From positions 1-40,006 of the forward strand of contig NZ_ML660049.1 of NCBI RefSeq assembly GCF_007004625.1: a DNA stretch of 40,006 bases. The letters run 5' to 3'. This document shows, one piece after another, positions 17,488 to 26,112 of the stretch. Under the pieces are notes generated by a model. The model did not search any database, had not been told where the DNA came from, and worked only from the letters and a program-made list of their open reading frames with translations. The translations under genes were made by a program, and so were the position numbers. Position 1 is the first letter of the stretch, and each line of letters starts with the position of its first letter. This stretch comes from Planococcus salinarum (GTDB lineage: Bacteria; Bacillota; Bacilli; Bacillales_A; Planococcaceae).

Positions 17488-18154
17488 TTAACTTCAGCCT
17501 CCGTTCAATCATTCTTCCGATGACAGTGAGAACCATGACCATGCACCAGTAGATGAATCCAACAAACAGGAGGGGTTCAAAATTCCGGAACAGGTCCGAA
17601 CCGACCACCTGTGCGCGGCGCATGAGGTCGAGGTAGCCGATGGTCGACACGATGGCCGATTCCTTGGTCAGGGTGATGAATTCATTCATCAACGCCGGCA
17701 GTATATTTTTCAAAGCCTGCGGCAGGATGATGTCCTTCATCATTGCGCGGTATGGGATGCCGAGCGCCTGGGCCGCTTCCATCTGGCCCTTGTCGACCGC
17801 CTGGATGCCGGCGCGGATGATTTCAGATATGTAGGCGGATGAATTCAGGCCGAAAGCAAGGACTGCAGACGTAAATGCCTCAATATCGTAGCCCGTCAAT
17901 TGAGGGACGGAATAGTAGATGATCATCAACTGCAGGATCAGGGGAGTTCCTCGGAAAATTGATGTATAGGCATCAGCAAACCAGCGGAGGGGCTTGACGG
18001 TGCCGATTTTGAACAGGGCAAGCACAGTACCCAGAATGGAACCCACGATAATGGAGACGATGACAAACTGGATGGTTGTCCAGATGCCTTTCAGCATAAA
18101 TGGAATGTAGGGAACAATTTGTGAGAAGTCGAGATTCATAAATGGCCAGCTCAT
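17480..18154 (-). CDS. Polar amino-acid ABC transporter, permease
   Basis: A 224-residue inner-membrane protein with about five membrane helices, a HisM/GlnP-type N-terminus ([26 protein letters not shown]), [19 protein letters not shown], and the ATPase-contact loop [33 protein letters not shown]. These are hallmarks of the PAAT permease family. Only one permease gene is present, so a homodimer is expected. It lies between the binding-protein and ATPase genes. Confidence 0.95.
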   Translation of the reverse strand: MSWPFMNLDFSQIVPYIPFMLKGIWTTIQFVIVSIIVGSILGTVLALFKIGTVKPLRWFADAYTSIFRGTPLILQLMIIYYSVPQLTGYDIEAFTSAVLAFGLNSSAYISEIIRAGIQAVDKGQMEAAQALGIPYRAMMKDIILPQALKNILPALMNEFITLTKESAIVSTIGYLDLMRRAQVVGSDLFRNFEPLLFVGFIYWCMVMVLTVIGRMIERRLKLSD

Positions 18155-18219
18155 TTCCGGTTAAAGATTTGTTATAAAGGAAGAACCATAGGAATGGCTT
18201 CCTCTGATTCGGGGGTATG

Positions 18220-18990
18220 TTATTTTTCTTCGCTCAGCCATTTGTCCTGCAATTCTTTCAGGAAGCCGCTTTCTTCAGCTTCTGCCAGCACTTCATTGAT
18301 TTCGTCCACTAAGTCACTGCCTTTCGGGAAGGCTACAGCCATGCCGGGCGAGTTCGTTGTGGGATCGTCAAAAGCTTCCAGATCCTGTTGTTCCAGGTAA
18401 CCGAGCGCCACTTCCTTGTCCATGTATGCGGCTTCGATGCGGCCGGAGAGGATTTCCTGGATCAAAGCACCGGAATCATCCAACGCTTTCAATTCGAAAT
18501 TAACGTTTTCTTCTTCAAGGATTTTGTTCGCGCCTTCTTCCTGTATGGTGCCGAGCTGAACGCCGACTGTCGCGCCTTCGAGGTCTTCAAGGCTTTTGAT
18601 ATCAGATCCGGCTGGTGTGACGAACATTTCGCCCGAATGATTATACTCTGTGGAGAAATCCACATTCTCGCGGCGTGAATCCGTTGCCGACATTCCGGCA
18701 ATAACGATGTCGACGCGATCGTTTTGCAATGCCCCAATCAGCCCGTCGAATTTCATATCTGTAATTTCCAGTTCGTAGCCGAGTTCATCCGCTATGTAAT
18801 TGGCAAGGTCGATGTCAAAACCGACGAATTCCCCTTCAGCATTGATGGATTCAAATGGAGGGAATTCGGCTGAGGTCCCCATTTCAAGCACTTTCTTTTC
18901 TTCAGTATCCGCTGCCGTGTCGTCGCTGCAGGCACCCAACAGCAAAGCCGATGATGCCAATAAACCGATGAACAATGATTTCTTTTTCAT
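18220..18990 (-). CDS. Polar amino-acid ABC transporter, substrate-binding lipoprotein
   Basis: A 256-residue protein with a lipoprotein signal (LLLGAC, C21 as the lipidated residue). The mature part is a type-3 periplasmic-binding fold: GTSAEFPPFESINAEGEFVGFDIDLA, DMKFDGLIGALQNDRVDIVIAGMSAT, and R-x-x-x-V-D-F-S. The Asp/Arg pattern fits a polar amino acid; arginine or glutamine-like substrates are possible, but the sequence does not decide. GGAGGAATC lies before the ATG. It is the first gene of the three-gene operon and is expected to be the most highly made product. Confidence 0.95.
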   Translation of the reverse strand: MKKKSLFIGLLASSALLLGACSDDTAADTEEKKVLEMGTSAEFPPFESINAEGEFVGFDIDLANYIADELGYELEITDMKFDGLIGALQNDRVDIVIAGMSATDSRRENVDFSTEYNHSGEMFVTPAGSDIKSLEDLEGATVGVQLGTIQEEGANKILEEENVNFELKALDDSGALIQEILSGRIEAAYMDKEVALGYLEQQDLEAFDDPTTNSPGMAVAFPKGSDLVDEINEVLAEAEESGFLKELQDKWLSEEK

Positions 18991-19033
18991 AAATGATTCC
19001 TCCAGTAAAAAGTATTTTTATTCGTTACGTTGT

Positions 19034-19062
19034 ATAATAAGGGGTATATTATTCATTGTAAA
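19034..19062 (-). promoter_or_regulatory. SigA-type promoter of the amino-acid ABC operon
   Basis: On the minus strand TTTACA (19057-19062) and TATTAT (19034-19039) are separated by exactly 17 bases, matching 5/6 and 5/6 of the housekeeping consensus. It lies about 44 bases before the ATG of the binding protein. Confidence 0.7.
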
Positions 19063-19159
19063 GAGTAAATATACTATTTTGTGAATAATTATGTATTTAG
19101 ATTATTCTGCATTTTACGGAAAGATGCTGTATCATTAAGAGCAGAGGGGAGGCTGGGCA

Positions 19160-19810
19160 ATGAAGAAATTGCTGTTGACGGGCTTTGAACCGTTTTTGGA
19201 TTTTACATTGAATCCAACGATGAATGTAGTGGAAGAATTGAACAACGCTATGATAGGGGAGTATCAGGTGATCGGCAGAATTTTGCCGGTCGACTTTGCA
19301 AAAGCGGGCGGAATGATTATCGATCTGATGGAGGAGATAGAGCCGGAGGCAGTTGTTTCATTGGGCCTTGCAGCGGGTCGTTTCAAATTGACCCCTGAAC
19401 GGATGGCCATCAACTTCAAGGACGGCCCGGCTGATAACGAAGGCAATCAGCCGGTTGATGAAATGGTGCAACTGGAGGGGGCGGCAGGATATCTGTCGAC
19501 CTTGCCAATCCGAAAAATGGTCAGCCGCCTGATGGAAGAAGGTTTGCCGGCCGCTGTTTCCAATTCAGCCGGTGCATATTTATGCAATAACGTTATGTAC
19601 GAAGCGCTCCATTACGCACACATACATAAAAAAGACATGCCTGCCGGCTTTCTTCATATGCCGGCGTCCCATGAGCTGGCAATCGAGCACGGCAATGTGC
19701 CAAGCTGGCCGCATCGGGACCTGGTAAAAGGTGTGCGGATTTGTTTGGAGGTTCTGGTTTCGGAAGAAGCGGCAAAGCCGGATACTGAGAATGTGAGTTC
19801 AGCAATGTAA
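19160..19810 (+). CDS. pcp: Pyrrolidone-carboxylate peptidase (pyroglutamyl peptidase I)
   Basis: A 216-residue cysteine peptidase that removes N-terminal pyroglutamate from peptides in the cytoplasm. The start LLLTGFEPFLDFTLNPT is the family signature. The triad is visible as E80 (LTPERMAINF), C142 (NSAGAYLCNNVMY) and H166 (GFLHMPASHE), close to Glu81/Cys144/His168 of the Bacillus enzyme. Length is normal. GAGGGGAGG precedes the ATG. It is divergent from the amino-acid transporter operon, so peptide-derived glutamate recovery and amino-acid uptake sit side by side; a functional link is inference. Confidence 0.96.
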   Translation: MKKLLLTGFEPFLDFTLNPTMNVVEELNNAMIGEYQVIGRILPVDFAKAGGMIIDLMEEIEPEAVVSLGLAAGRFKLTPERMAINFKDGPADNEGNQPVDEMVQLEGAAGYLSTLPIRKMVSRLMEEGLPAAVSNSAGAYLCNNVMYEALHYAHIHKKDMPAGFLHMPASHELAIEHGNVPSWPHRDLVKGVRICLEVLVSEEAAKPDTENVSSAM

Positions 19811-19832
19811 GAATGTTTTTCGGAGGAGGGAT

Positions 19833-20033
19833 ATGTTGAAAAGAGGCACCATACATCCCCTTATACTGGCAGGGCTGTTCATCAGTTCGATAACAATGGT
19901 GTTTTACGCATACGAGAAATACCATACAGGTCAGATCACGCTGGGGATAGTATTTATCTCTCTAAGCATTATGCTGCTGGGGCTTGCAGTTTATGGAGGG
20001 AAAAGAAACCGGAGAATCGGAACAGGTGATTGA
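19833..20033 (+). CDS. Small two-helix membrane protein
   Basis: A 66-residue protein with two hydrophobic segments (about 8-27 and 34-54) and a basic C-terminus (GGKRNRRIG), which fits a hairpin with both ends inside. GGAGGAGGG precedes the ATG. It lies 22 bases after pcp on the same strand, ahead of a bidirectional terminator, so it is probably co-transcribed with pcp. No family is recognised. Confidence 0.72.
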   Translation: MLKRGTIHPLILAGLFISSITMVFYAYEKYHTGQITLGIVFISLSIMLLGLAVYGGKRNRRIGTGD

Positions 20034-20036
20034 ACC

Positions 20037-20088
20037 AAAAAAACAGAGGATCCAGGAGGCATTCAGCCTGTGGATCCTCTGTTTTTTT
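20037..20088. terminator. Bidirectional terminator between convergent genes
   Basis: The 18-base arm AAAAAAACAGAGGATCCA pairs perfectly with TGGATCCTCTGTTTTTTT. The A and T runs at the ends serve both directions: pcp side (+) and HAD side (-). Confidence 0.93.
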
Positions 20089-20749
20089 ACTGGATGATTT
20101 CCCATTCACGTTTCTCGGCAATTGTCCGGAGGCGTGGTTCGGGATGGACGGCAACGGGATGGCCGACGAGTTCGAGCACCGGCAGGTCGGAAAAACTGTC
20201 GCCGTACGCAAAACTGTTCGACCAATCGATCTGCTGGCCATTCAGTGCTTCCTGGATCTTTTCCGTTTTTAATGAACCCTGGATGTGCGTTACCGGCGTC
20301 CGGTGGTCCAGGATACCATTCTTATAATGTATTTCCGTTCCGATGATTTTCTCGATCGGCAATTTTTCTGTTACTGCATGGAGCAGAGGCATGAAGGCGC
20401 CGGATACAAGCATGACATAATCGTTATCGACCACATGCTGGCGTAATCTTTCCACAACCCGGCTGTTCATATCATCGTGCATTTTGTCAGCGATTTCCGC
20501 GAAAAACTGTTCCAGTTCTTCCCGGCTGAAAGTTTCGAGTGCCAGGAGATAGGCTTGTACGGAACGCGCTCGCATTTTTGCTTCCGGATAGAGTTTTAAT
20601 TTATGGCCAATATAAGGAGGCATGATTGCGCGGTAAAATCGGCGATAGCGCAGATTGTGTTCGGGGTGGTTCTTCAGATGAGACATCATCAATTGAAAAG
20701 TTTCTTTCGAATACAGGGTTCCATCAAAATCAAATATTGCTACTCGCAC
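20087..20749 (-). CDS. HAD-superfamily (subfamily IB, SerB-like) phosphatase
   Basis: A 220-residue protein with motif I IFDFDGTL, motif II LVSGAF and motif IV YGDSFSDLPVLE, and a helical cap between I and II. This is the arrangement of HAD-IB phosphatases. The substrate is not shown; phosphoserine phosphatase activity is possible but the annotation should stay general. The start is taken as GTG at 20747-20749, because GGAG sits eight bases before it; an ATG two codons upstream lies too close to that site, and longer forms lack ribosome sites. Confidence 0.86.
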   Translation of the reverse strand: MRVAIFDFDGTLYSKETFQLMMSHLKNHPEHNLRYRRFYRAIMPPYIGHKLKLYPEAKMRARSVQAYLLALETFSREELEQFFAEIADKMHDDMNSRVVERLRQHVVDNDYVMLVSGAFMPLLHAVTEKLPIEKIIGTEIHYKNGILDHRTPVTHIQGSLKTEKIQEALNGQQIDWSNSFAYGDSFSDLPVLELVGHPVAVHPEPRLRTIAEKREWEIIQ

Positions 20750-20828
20750 TCTCATCACTCCGATTTCATTAAGATCTATTTTCTTCATCATAACGGAAAC
20801 TGCCAGCGCCTTCCAGTTCACGGCAGAT

Positions 20829-20855
20829 GTTTATGGGATTTCCTGGGCAGGGTAT
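20829..20855 (+). promoter_or_regulatory. SigB-like promoter ahead of the 96-residue protein
   Basis: GTTTAT (20829-20834), a 15-base spacer and GGGTAT (20850-20855) match the SigB consensus at 11 of 12 positions. It lies 40 bases before the ATG at 20896. Confidence 0.55.
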
Positions 20856-20895
20856 AGGAAAAGAAAGCAATCATTCAGAGACAGGAGGAAAAGAG

Positions 20896-21186
20896 ATGCA
20901 GAAGCAGCGTATTACAGTAGGGTATGTGGAGTTAACCGATGAAGAATCACAGCGCCTTTTTGAAAAGGTGCGCAAAGATAAAGGAATCGAAGGCTATTCG
21001 GAACTCCAGGGATTGATGGACGATTTCGACTCGCGCGTTATCGAACCGCACGAAGAACCGTTGAAAGAGGTGCTCGGCGAGGAAGCGCCGGCAGAAGAAA
21101 GCAGCAAAGGAACCCGCTACATCGAAGTTTTCAACAAGCTGGAAGAAGACTCGCGGTACCGCATCAAAGCATCCAAACAACATTAA
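20896..21186 (+). CDS. Small acidic protein of unknown function
   Basis: A 96-residue, strongly acidic soluble protein (MQKQRITVGYVELTDEES ...), rich in Glu with no membrane segment. CAGGAGGAAAAGAG precedes the ATG. A SigB-like promoter lies upstream and a terminator directly downstream, so it is a single-gene unit and possibly stress-induced (inference). No family is recognised. Confidence 0.75.
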   Translation: MQKQRITVGYVELTDEESQRLFEKVRKDKGIEGYSELQGLMDDFDSRVIEPHEEPLKEVLGEEAPAEESSKGTRYIEVFNKLEEDSRYRIKASKQH

Positions 21187-21197
21187 TGGTTTACCGG

Positions 21198-21223
21198 CCG
21201 GGCAGGTGATGCCCGGTTTTTTT
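21198..21223 (+). terminator. Rho-independent terminator
   Basis: CCGGGCA / TGCCCGG with a GGTGA loop is followed by TTTTTTT, 11 bases after the stop of the 96-residue protein. Confidence 0.92.
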
Positions 21224-21332
21224 GTGGATGGATTTAAAAATGGTGGTCAGCGCAACTAAAAATGTGGCTGAAAAAATAATTGGGAATTTCAAAAAATAAA
21301 CCGGCTCATAATTCAAAGGCCAAAAAAAGTGC

Positions 21333-21363
21333 TTGCACTTAACGTTAACGTCAATGATAAACT
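21333..21363 (+). promoter_or_regulatory. MerR-type promoter with palindromic operator in a 19-base spacer
   Basis: TTGCAC (21333-21338) and TAAACT (21358-21363) are separated by 19 bases, the overlong spacing used by MerR-family activators. Inside the spacer TTAACGTTAACGTCAA (21339-21354) is a near-perfect 16-base palindrome (one mismatch; core ACGTTAACGT perfect). The motif resembles the operators described for LiuR-type MerR regulators of branched-chain and fatty-acid degradation. It probably binds the adjacent MerR protein. Confidence 0.72.
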
Positions 21364-21398
21364 GGAACTATCGAAAAAGTCTGACAGGGAGGCGGGAG

Positions 21399-21782
21399 AT
21401 GAAAACAATTCGGGAAGCCGCGGAAGAGTTTGGCATGACAACACGAACCATTCGCTATTATGAAGAGCTTGGTATGCTGAAGCCGGAGCGGTTGAAAAAC
21501 AGGCAGCGGATTTATTCCAATGCCGAAATCGCAAAACTGAAGCTGATCGACAGGGGCAAGAAATATGGCTTTACGCTGGACGAAATCAAAGAGATGGTGC
21601 TGTTATTTGATGTGGATCGCACGGGGGAAAAGCAAATGGAGCGGACAATCGAATATGGCAGAAAACAAATAGGGGTAATGGAAGAGAGAATCGAAGAGTT
21701 GGAAACGATGAAACAAGAGATGGAATCTCTGCTTGATGAATTTTCGGTAAAGCTAGAAAAGTTGAAGGGGATGGGAAAATGA
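21399..21782 (+). CDS. MerR-family transcriptional regulator
   Basis: A 127-residue regulator. The N-terminal winged helix reads MKTIREAAEEFGMTTRTIRYYEELGMLKPERLKNRQRIY, the classic MerR head, followed by FTLDEIKEMVLLFD and a long coiled coil (about 85-125) for dimerisation. No metal-binding Cys is present, which fits an acyl-CoA or organic effector. GGGAGGCGGGAG precedes the ATG. It is the first gene of its operon, and its stop overlaps the acyl-CoA ligase start; with the operator in its own promoter, autoregulation is likely. Confidence 0.92.
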   Translation: MKTIREAAEEFGMTTRTIRYYEELGMLKPERLKNRQRIYSNAEIAKLKLIDRGKKYGFTLDEIKEMVLLFDVDRTGEKQMERTIEYGRKQIGVMEERIEELETMKQEMESLLDEFSVKLEKLKGMGK

Positions 21783-23281
21783 ATATTTCGGGATTATTGG
21801 AGAGAAACGCCAGGAAATATCCGAAATCGGAAGCGTTGGTTGGTATGGGGCAACGACTGACCTTCGATGATATGGACAAAGCAGTAAATAATATAGCGTA
21901 CTCGCTGCGGCAAAGGGGAATTTCTGAAGGGGATAAAGTGGTACTGTTTATGCCGAATGTGCCGGAATTCGTACTGGCATATTTTGCGGTCCAGCGCCTG
22001 AACGCAGTAATTGTGCCGATTAATGCCAAGCTCTCCAAAAAAGAAGTCGAATATATCCTTGACCATTCGGACGCCAAAGCTTTGATTGCACATGAACTGT
22101 TGTTTGAAGCCGTAAAGGGGATACAACCGAATGGGCTTTTACTGATTAAAACAGGTGAAGCGGCTGAAGGGTGGGAGAGCTTCAGTAAATTTGCAGAGAG
22201 TGATTCTCCAGAAAAGATTTCTTCAGATGCCAAAGAAGACGAACCATCGACAATCCTTTATACATCGGGAACTACGGGACAGCCTAAAGGTGTATTGTTC
22301 AGTCACCGTAATGTATTGACCGTTGCACAGATGATTTGTGTCGAGATGGAAATGAAACCGGAAAGCCGGCTTTTGCATATGATGCCTCTCAGTCATTCTG
22401 CGCCGCTGCATCTTTTCCTGGCGGCTGGAATGATTGTTGGTGCCAAACATGTGCTGGTGCCGACATTCACGCCGGATTTATTGCTGGATACAGTCGAAAA
22501 GGAACGGACAACGCACTTTTTCGGTGCGCCCGTTGCGTATCTGATGACAGCCAAGCATCCGGAAATCGCTGGCCGGGATCTGTCATCGATGAAATGGTGG
22601 ATTTATGGCAGCGCACCATTATCGGCAGGTGAAGTGAAATTTGTTCAACAGGCTTTCCGTACTGATAATCTCGTGTGTGTATATGGATTGACGGAAGCCG
22701 GTCCGAGCGGGACATTGATGACGGGTCCGGAACATACCGAAAAGGCGGGAAGCATTGGGAAGCGGGCGGCTTTGCACGCGGAACTGCGGATTGTGAATGA
22801 TACCGGGGATGATGTTGAGCCGGGTGAAGTCGGTGAAATTCTACTTCGCGGAGAAGGCAATATGCTCGGTTATTATAAAAATGAAGAAGCGACAAAAGCG
22901 ACTTTTAGTGGAGACTGGCTGAAGACGGGCGACTTGGCGAAGTTCGATGAAGACGGTTTTATTTGGATCATCGACCGCAAGAAAGATCTGATCATTTCCG
23001 GCGGTGTCAATATATATCCGAAGGAAATTGAAGAGGTAATTCTGAGCCATCCCGATATTCATGAGACGGCCGTCATTGGTGTTCCGCACGCCGAATGGGG
23101 CGAAACGGTCAAAGCCTATTTTGCAGCTTCCCGGAAACTTACTGAACAGGAAATAAAATCGTTGGTGTCGGAACAATTGGCAAGCTTCAAGATTCCGAGA
23201 TTGATTGAACAGGTGGAGGCGCTGCCGCGGAACGCTTCCGGCAAGATATTGAAACAGCCGCTGCGGGAAAGAGGTGTATGA
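21779..23281 (+). CDS. Acyl-CoA synthetase (AMP-forming, class I adenylate-forming enzyme)
   Basis: A 500-residue enzyme that activates a carboxylic acid with ATP and links it to coenzyme A. It has TILYTSGTTGQPKG (P-loop), the YGLTEAG motif, LKTGDLAKFDEDGF, and the C-terminal hinge DRKKDLIISGGVNIYPKEIE, with the catalytic Lys in NASGKILKQPLRE. The substrate is probably a fatty or branched-chain acid, judged from its partner dehydrogenase. ATGA overlap with the MerR gene and two-base spacing to the next start mark a tight operon. Confidence 0.94.
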   Translation: MNISGLLERNARKYPKSEALVGMGQRLTFDDMDKAVNNIAYSLRQRGISEGDKVVLFMPNVPEFVLAYFAVQRLNAVIVPINAKLSKKEVEYILDHSDAKALIAHELLFEAVKGIQPNGLLLIKTGEAAEGWESFSKFAESDSPEKISSDAKEDEPSTILYTSGTTGQPKGVLFSHRNVLTVAQMICVEMEMKPESRLLHMMPLSHSAPLHLFLAAGMIVGAKHVLVPTFTPDLLLDTVEKERTTHFFGAPVAYLMTAKHPEIAGRDLSSMKWWIYGSAPLSAGEVKFVQQAFRTDNLVCVYGLTEAGPSGTLMTGPEHTEKAGSIGKRAALHAELRIVNDTGDDVEPGEVGEILLRGEGNMLGYYKNEEATKATFSGDWLKTGDLAKFDEDGFIWIIDRKKDLIISGGVNIYPKEIEEVILSHPDIHETAVIGVPHAEWGETVKAYFAASRKLTEQEIKSLVSEQLASFKIPRLIEQVEALPRNASGKILKQPLRERGV

Positions 23282-23282
23282 G

Positions 23283-24956
23283 ATGGTCGTTCTGAAAGGG
23301 CAGGCACCGGAGGGTGAGCGCAATTTTTATGACAGGGATGAAACGCTGAAAAAGATTCTTGCACAATCCCTGCCGGCTGATTTCCTGCAATATGCAGACA
23401 GGGAATTATCTTCATTTGGCGGATTGGCGGCCAATGAAATCGATGAGCGCGCCCGTCACACCGATCGCGAAGGCGCACCGCGTCTGGAAAAGTATGACCG
23501 TCTTGGGGAAGATATTTCACATGTCTGGGTCAATGAAGGCTATAAGAAGACAGTGGAAGAAACCTACGCGACCGGCATTGTTGGCTATGTGCATAAGGAT
23601 ATTCCGGAACTCGGGCGAAAAGGCAATTATGTTTACAGTTTTGCACAGGGCTATCTGCTGTCGCAATCTGAACCGGGATTTTATTGTCCGGTGACTTTGA
23701 CAATGGCAACAGCTTACTTGTTGGACAAATTTGCAGATGAAGAAGTCAAGTCGCGTTTTTTGCCGCATGTCTGTGCAACAGGCAACTTCGAACTTTTTGA
23801 GGGCGCAACGTTTCTGACGGAGCGGCAAGGGGGTTCTGATGTCGGAGCCAATGAAGTGAAGGCGGTCAAAGAAGGAGCGGACTACCGCTTATACGGCGAG
23901 AAATATTTTGCGTCGAATGCCGGCATGGCGGGAGTGGCCATGGTGCTGGCAAGAATCGAAGGGGCTGCGGAAGGTTCTAGGGGCCTGACTTTATTCGCCG
24001 TACCCTGGCGTGTTGACAGTAAATTGAATGGCATAAAAATTCGCCGGCTGAAAGACAAACTCGGCGTCCGTGCAGTGCCTTCCGGAGAAGTGGAGTTTGA
24101 CGGCGCACAAGCTTATGTGGTCGGGGATCCGTCGCAAGGGCTGAAGTATATGATGGAAGCGCTGAACCTGTCCCGGATCTGCAATGCGGTGGCGTCCGTC
24201 GGCATCATGAAACGCGCGCTGGACGAGGCGGCGGAGTATGCTGAACGCCGCAATGCATTCGGGCGGAAGCTGACGGAGTTCCCGATGGTCCAGGACAATT
24301 TGATGAAGCTGCGCGCCAAGCAGGAATTTGAGACGGTCGCGATTTTTGATCTCATTTCGCTTTACGATCGAGTGACGGAGGGAGAAGCTACTGCTGATGA
24401 GCAGGTTTTGAACCGCCTGCTGATCGCGATTCTCAAAAAAGAGTCGGCTGAACAGGCCATCCATTTCTCGCACGAGGCGATTGAGATGCACGGCGGCAAC
24501 GGGTATATCGAAGATTTCGTGACGCCGCGTCTGCTCCGTGATGCCCAGGTGCTGACGGTGTGGGAAGGAACAGCCAATATCCTTGGCCTAGAATTGATCC
24601 GTCTGGTCAATAAATTCAGTGCCCATGAAGTGTTTATCCGCCATGTTAACAGCCGTTTGGATGGGTTGGCCGCGACTGTGGAAGTGGAAGTGGTTCGTGG
24701 GAAGCTGAAGGTTTTGCAAGTTGAATTGACTGCTTTTGCCGATTTTGACACTGATCTGCAGACGTTTGAAGCAAAAGGATTGATGCAGAAAATGGCGTGG
24801 TTATATGAAAACATGATTGCGCTGGAATGGGCGGAAAAGCATGCCGGGATTTATGTGCCGCTTGCTGAAATATTCACGGAAATGACCTGGAACACACGCG
24901 AAGTCGGCGGTGCGATGAAGACTGTGAATTATTTTTCTGAAGTTATGGGCGAATAG
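23283..24956 (+). CDS. AidB-like acyl-CoA dehydrogenase
   Basis: A 557-residue flavoprotein, longer than ordinary 380-residue acyl-CoA dehydrogenases and similar in length to AidB. FLTERQGGSDVGANEV, RLKDKLGVRAVPSGEVEF, EMHGGNGYIEDFVTPRLLRDAQVLTVWEGTANIL and an extra C-terminal helical domain are AidB-type features. The Glu in VWEGTANIL lies at the position expected for the catalytic base. AGAGGTG precedes the ATG at 23283. With the MerR regulator and ligase upstream, a role in oxidising an activated acid is likely; the E. coli member is better known for its link to alkylation response. Confidence 0.92.
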   Translation: MVVLKGQAPEGERNFYDRDETLKKILAQSLPADFLQYADRELSSFGGLAANEIDERARHTDREGAPRLEKYDRLGEDISHVWVNEGYKKTVEETYATGIVGYVHKDIPELGRKGNYVYSFAQGYLLSQSEPGFYCPVTLTMATAYLLDKFADEEVKSRFLPHVCATGNFELFEGATFLTERQGGSDVGANEVKAVKEGADYRLYGEKYFASNAGMAGVAMVLARIEGAAEGSRGLTLFAVPWRVDSKLNGIKIRRLKDKLGVRAVPSGEVEFDGAQAYVVGDPSQGLKYMMEALNLSRICNAVASVGIMKRALDEAAEYAERRNAFGRKLTEFPMVQDNLMKLRAKQEFETVAIFDLISLYDRVTEGEATADEQVLNRLLIAILKKESAEQAIHFSHEAIEMHGGNGYIEDFVTPRLLRDAQVLTVWEGTANILGLELIRLVNKFSAHEVFIRHVNSRLDGLAATVEVEVVRGKLKVLQVELTAFADFDTDLQTFEAKGLMQKMAWLYENMIALEWAEKHAGIYVPLAEIFTEMTWNTREVGGAMKTVNYFSEVMGE

Positions 24957-24958
24957 CC

Positions 24959-24999
24959 AAAGGACCATCTGCAATGCAAATTGCAGGTGGTCCTTTTTT
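24959..24999 (+). terminator. Rho-independent terminator of the MerR operon
   Basis: AAAGGACCATCTGCAAT pairs with ATTGCAGGTGGTCCTTT (one G-U and a few-base loop), followed by TTTT. It lies directly after the dehydrogenase stop. Confidence 0.92.
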
Positions 25000-25168
25000 G
25001 TATGAATTTGGAGCTGCTATTGTCTATCCGGCTCATCCTTCAGTAATTGGAAACAAATCGGCAAAATTTTTAAAAATAAAGTGAATATTCTAATAGTTTG
25101 CATGGCGACAGCAGGATTTTTGCAGTAGGATAGACTCGATAGAGGATTTAGGGAGGAGAGAGACCCGC

Positions 25169-26101
25169 ATGCTCGATACCGATAAGCTGACCAAAAAATT
25201 CAAAGATACGGTAGCTGTGGACAATGTGACGATCAGCCTCCGGCAGGGTGAATCAGTGGGCCTGCTCGGACCGAATGGCGCCGGAAAGTCGACCGCAATC
25301 GCCATGATTTCAACCCTTATGAAACCGACTTCCGGCGACGTCCGTCTCCACGGCAAAAGCGTCCTGAAAAACAATGGCGCAATGCGCGCTATACTTGTTG
25401 TAGTGCCGCAAAAAATCGCCCTCTATGAAGAGTTGAGCGCTTATGAAAACCTGAAGTTCTTCGGTCGCATTTACGGTTTAACCGGTAAAAAACTGGAGGG
25501 ACAAATCCAATATGTGCTGGAGCTTGTCGGGTTGTCCGACCGCCAAAAAGAACTCGTCAAAAATTACTCGGGCGGGATGCAGCGGCGCGTCAATCTGGCG
25601 GCGGCCATGATGCATGAGCCCGAAGTTCTGATCATGGATGAGCCTACTGTCGGCATAGATCCGCAATCGCGCAATCACCTGCTCGAAACGATCCGTAAAT
25701 TGAACAGGGAGCAGGGCATGACGGTGCTGTATACGAGCCATTACATGGAGGAAGTGGAGAAGCTTTGTGACCGTGTCTATATTATGGACCACGGGAAAGT
25801 GATTGCCTCTGGAACGAAGGAAGAACTCAAAGGCATTCTTTCGGAAGAAGAAACGGTGTGGATTGAATTCGACAAGAGTTATCCCAAGCTGTTTGAAAAG
25901 CTCGGGCAAATCGAAGGCATCCAGCATGCAGTCACGGATGAACACAGCCTGAAGCTGATCATTCCAAAAGGTGCACGGGTGCTCGGAACATTATTCCATG
26001 AAGCCGAGCGATACGGAGCACAGATCATTAACGTCAACGTCCAGACGCCGACGCTTGAGGATGTATTTCTCCGGTTGACCGGCCGGAAGTTGCGGGACTG
26101 A
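25169..26101 (+). CDS. ABC-2 exporter, ATP-binding protein
   Basis: A 310-residue ATPase with Walker A GPNGAGKST, signature YSGGMQRR, Walker B VLIMDEPTVGIDPQ, switch His in LYTSHYMEE, and a C-terminal extension (about 230-310) ending in TPTLEDVFLRLTGRKLRD, typical of drug and lipid exporters of the ABC-2 type. AGGGAGGAGAG lies before the ATG at a longish spacing. It drives the two permeases that follow. The substrate is unknown; natural product or lipid export is usual for this class. Confidence 0.94.
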   Translation: MLDTDKLTKKFKDTVAVDNVTISLRQGESVGLLGPNGAGKSTAIAMISTLMKPTSGDVRLHGKSVLKNNGAMRAILVVVPQKIALYEELSAYENLKFFGRIYGLTGKKLEGQIQYVLELVGLSDRQKELVKNYSGGMQRRVNLAAAMMHEPEVLIMDEPTVGIDPQSRNHLLETIRKLNREQGMTVLYTSHYMEEVEKLCDRVYIMDHGKVIASGTKEELKGILSEEETVWIEFDKSYPKLFEKLGQIEGIQHAVTDEHSLKLIIPKGARVLGTLFHEAERYGAQIINVNVQTPTLEDVFLRLTGRKLRD

Positions 26102-26112
26102 GGAGGGAAAAG

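Noticed and set aside
19042-19047. GGGTAT ahead of pcp as a SigB promoter
   Set aside because: The -35 region at 12 bases reads GTTACG (3 of 6), and the element overlaps the well-formed promoter of the divergent operon.
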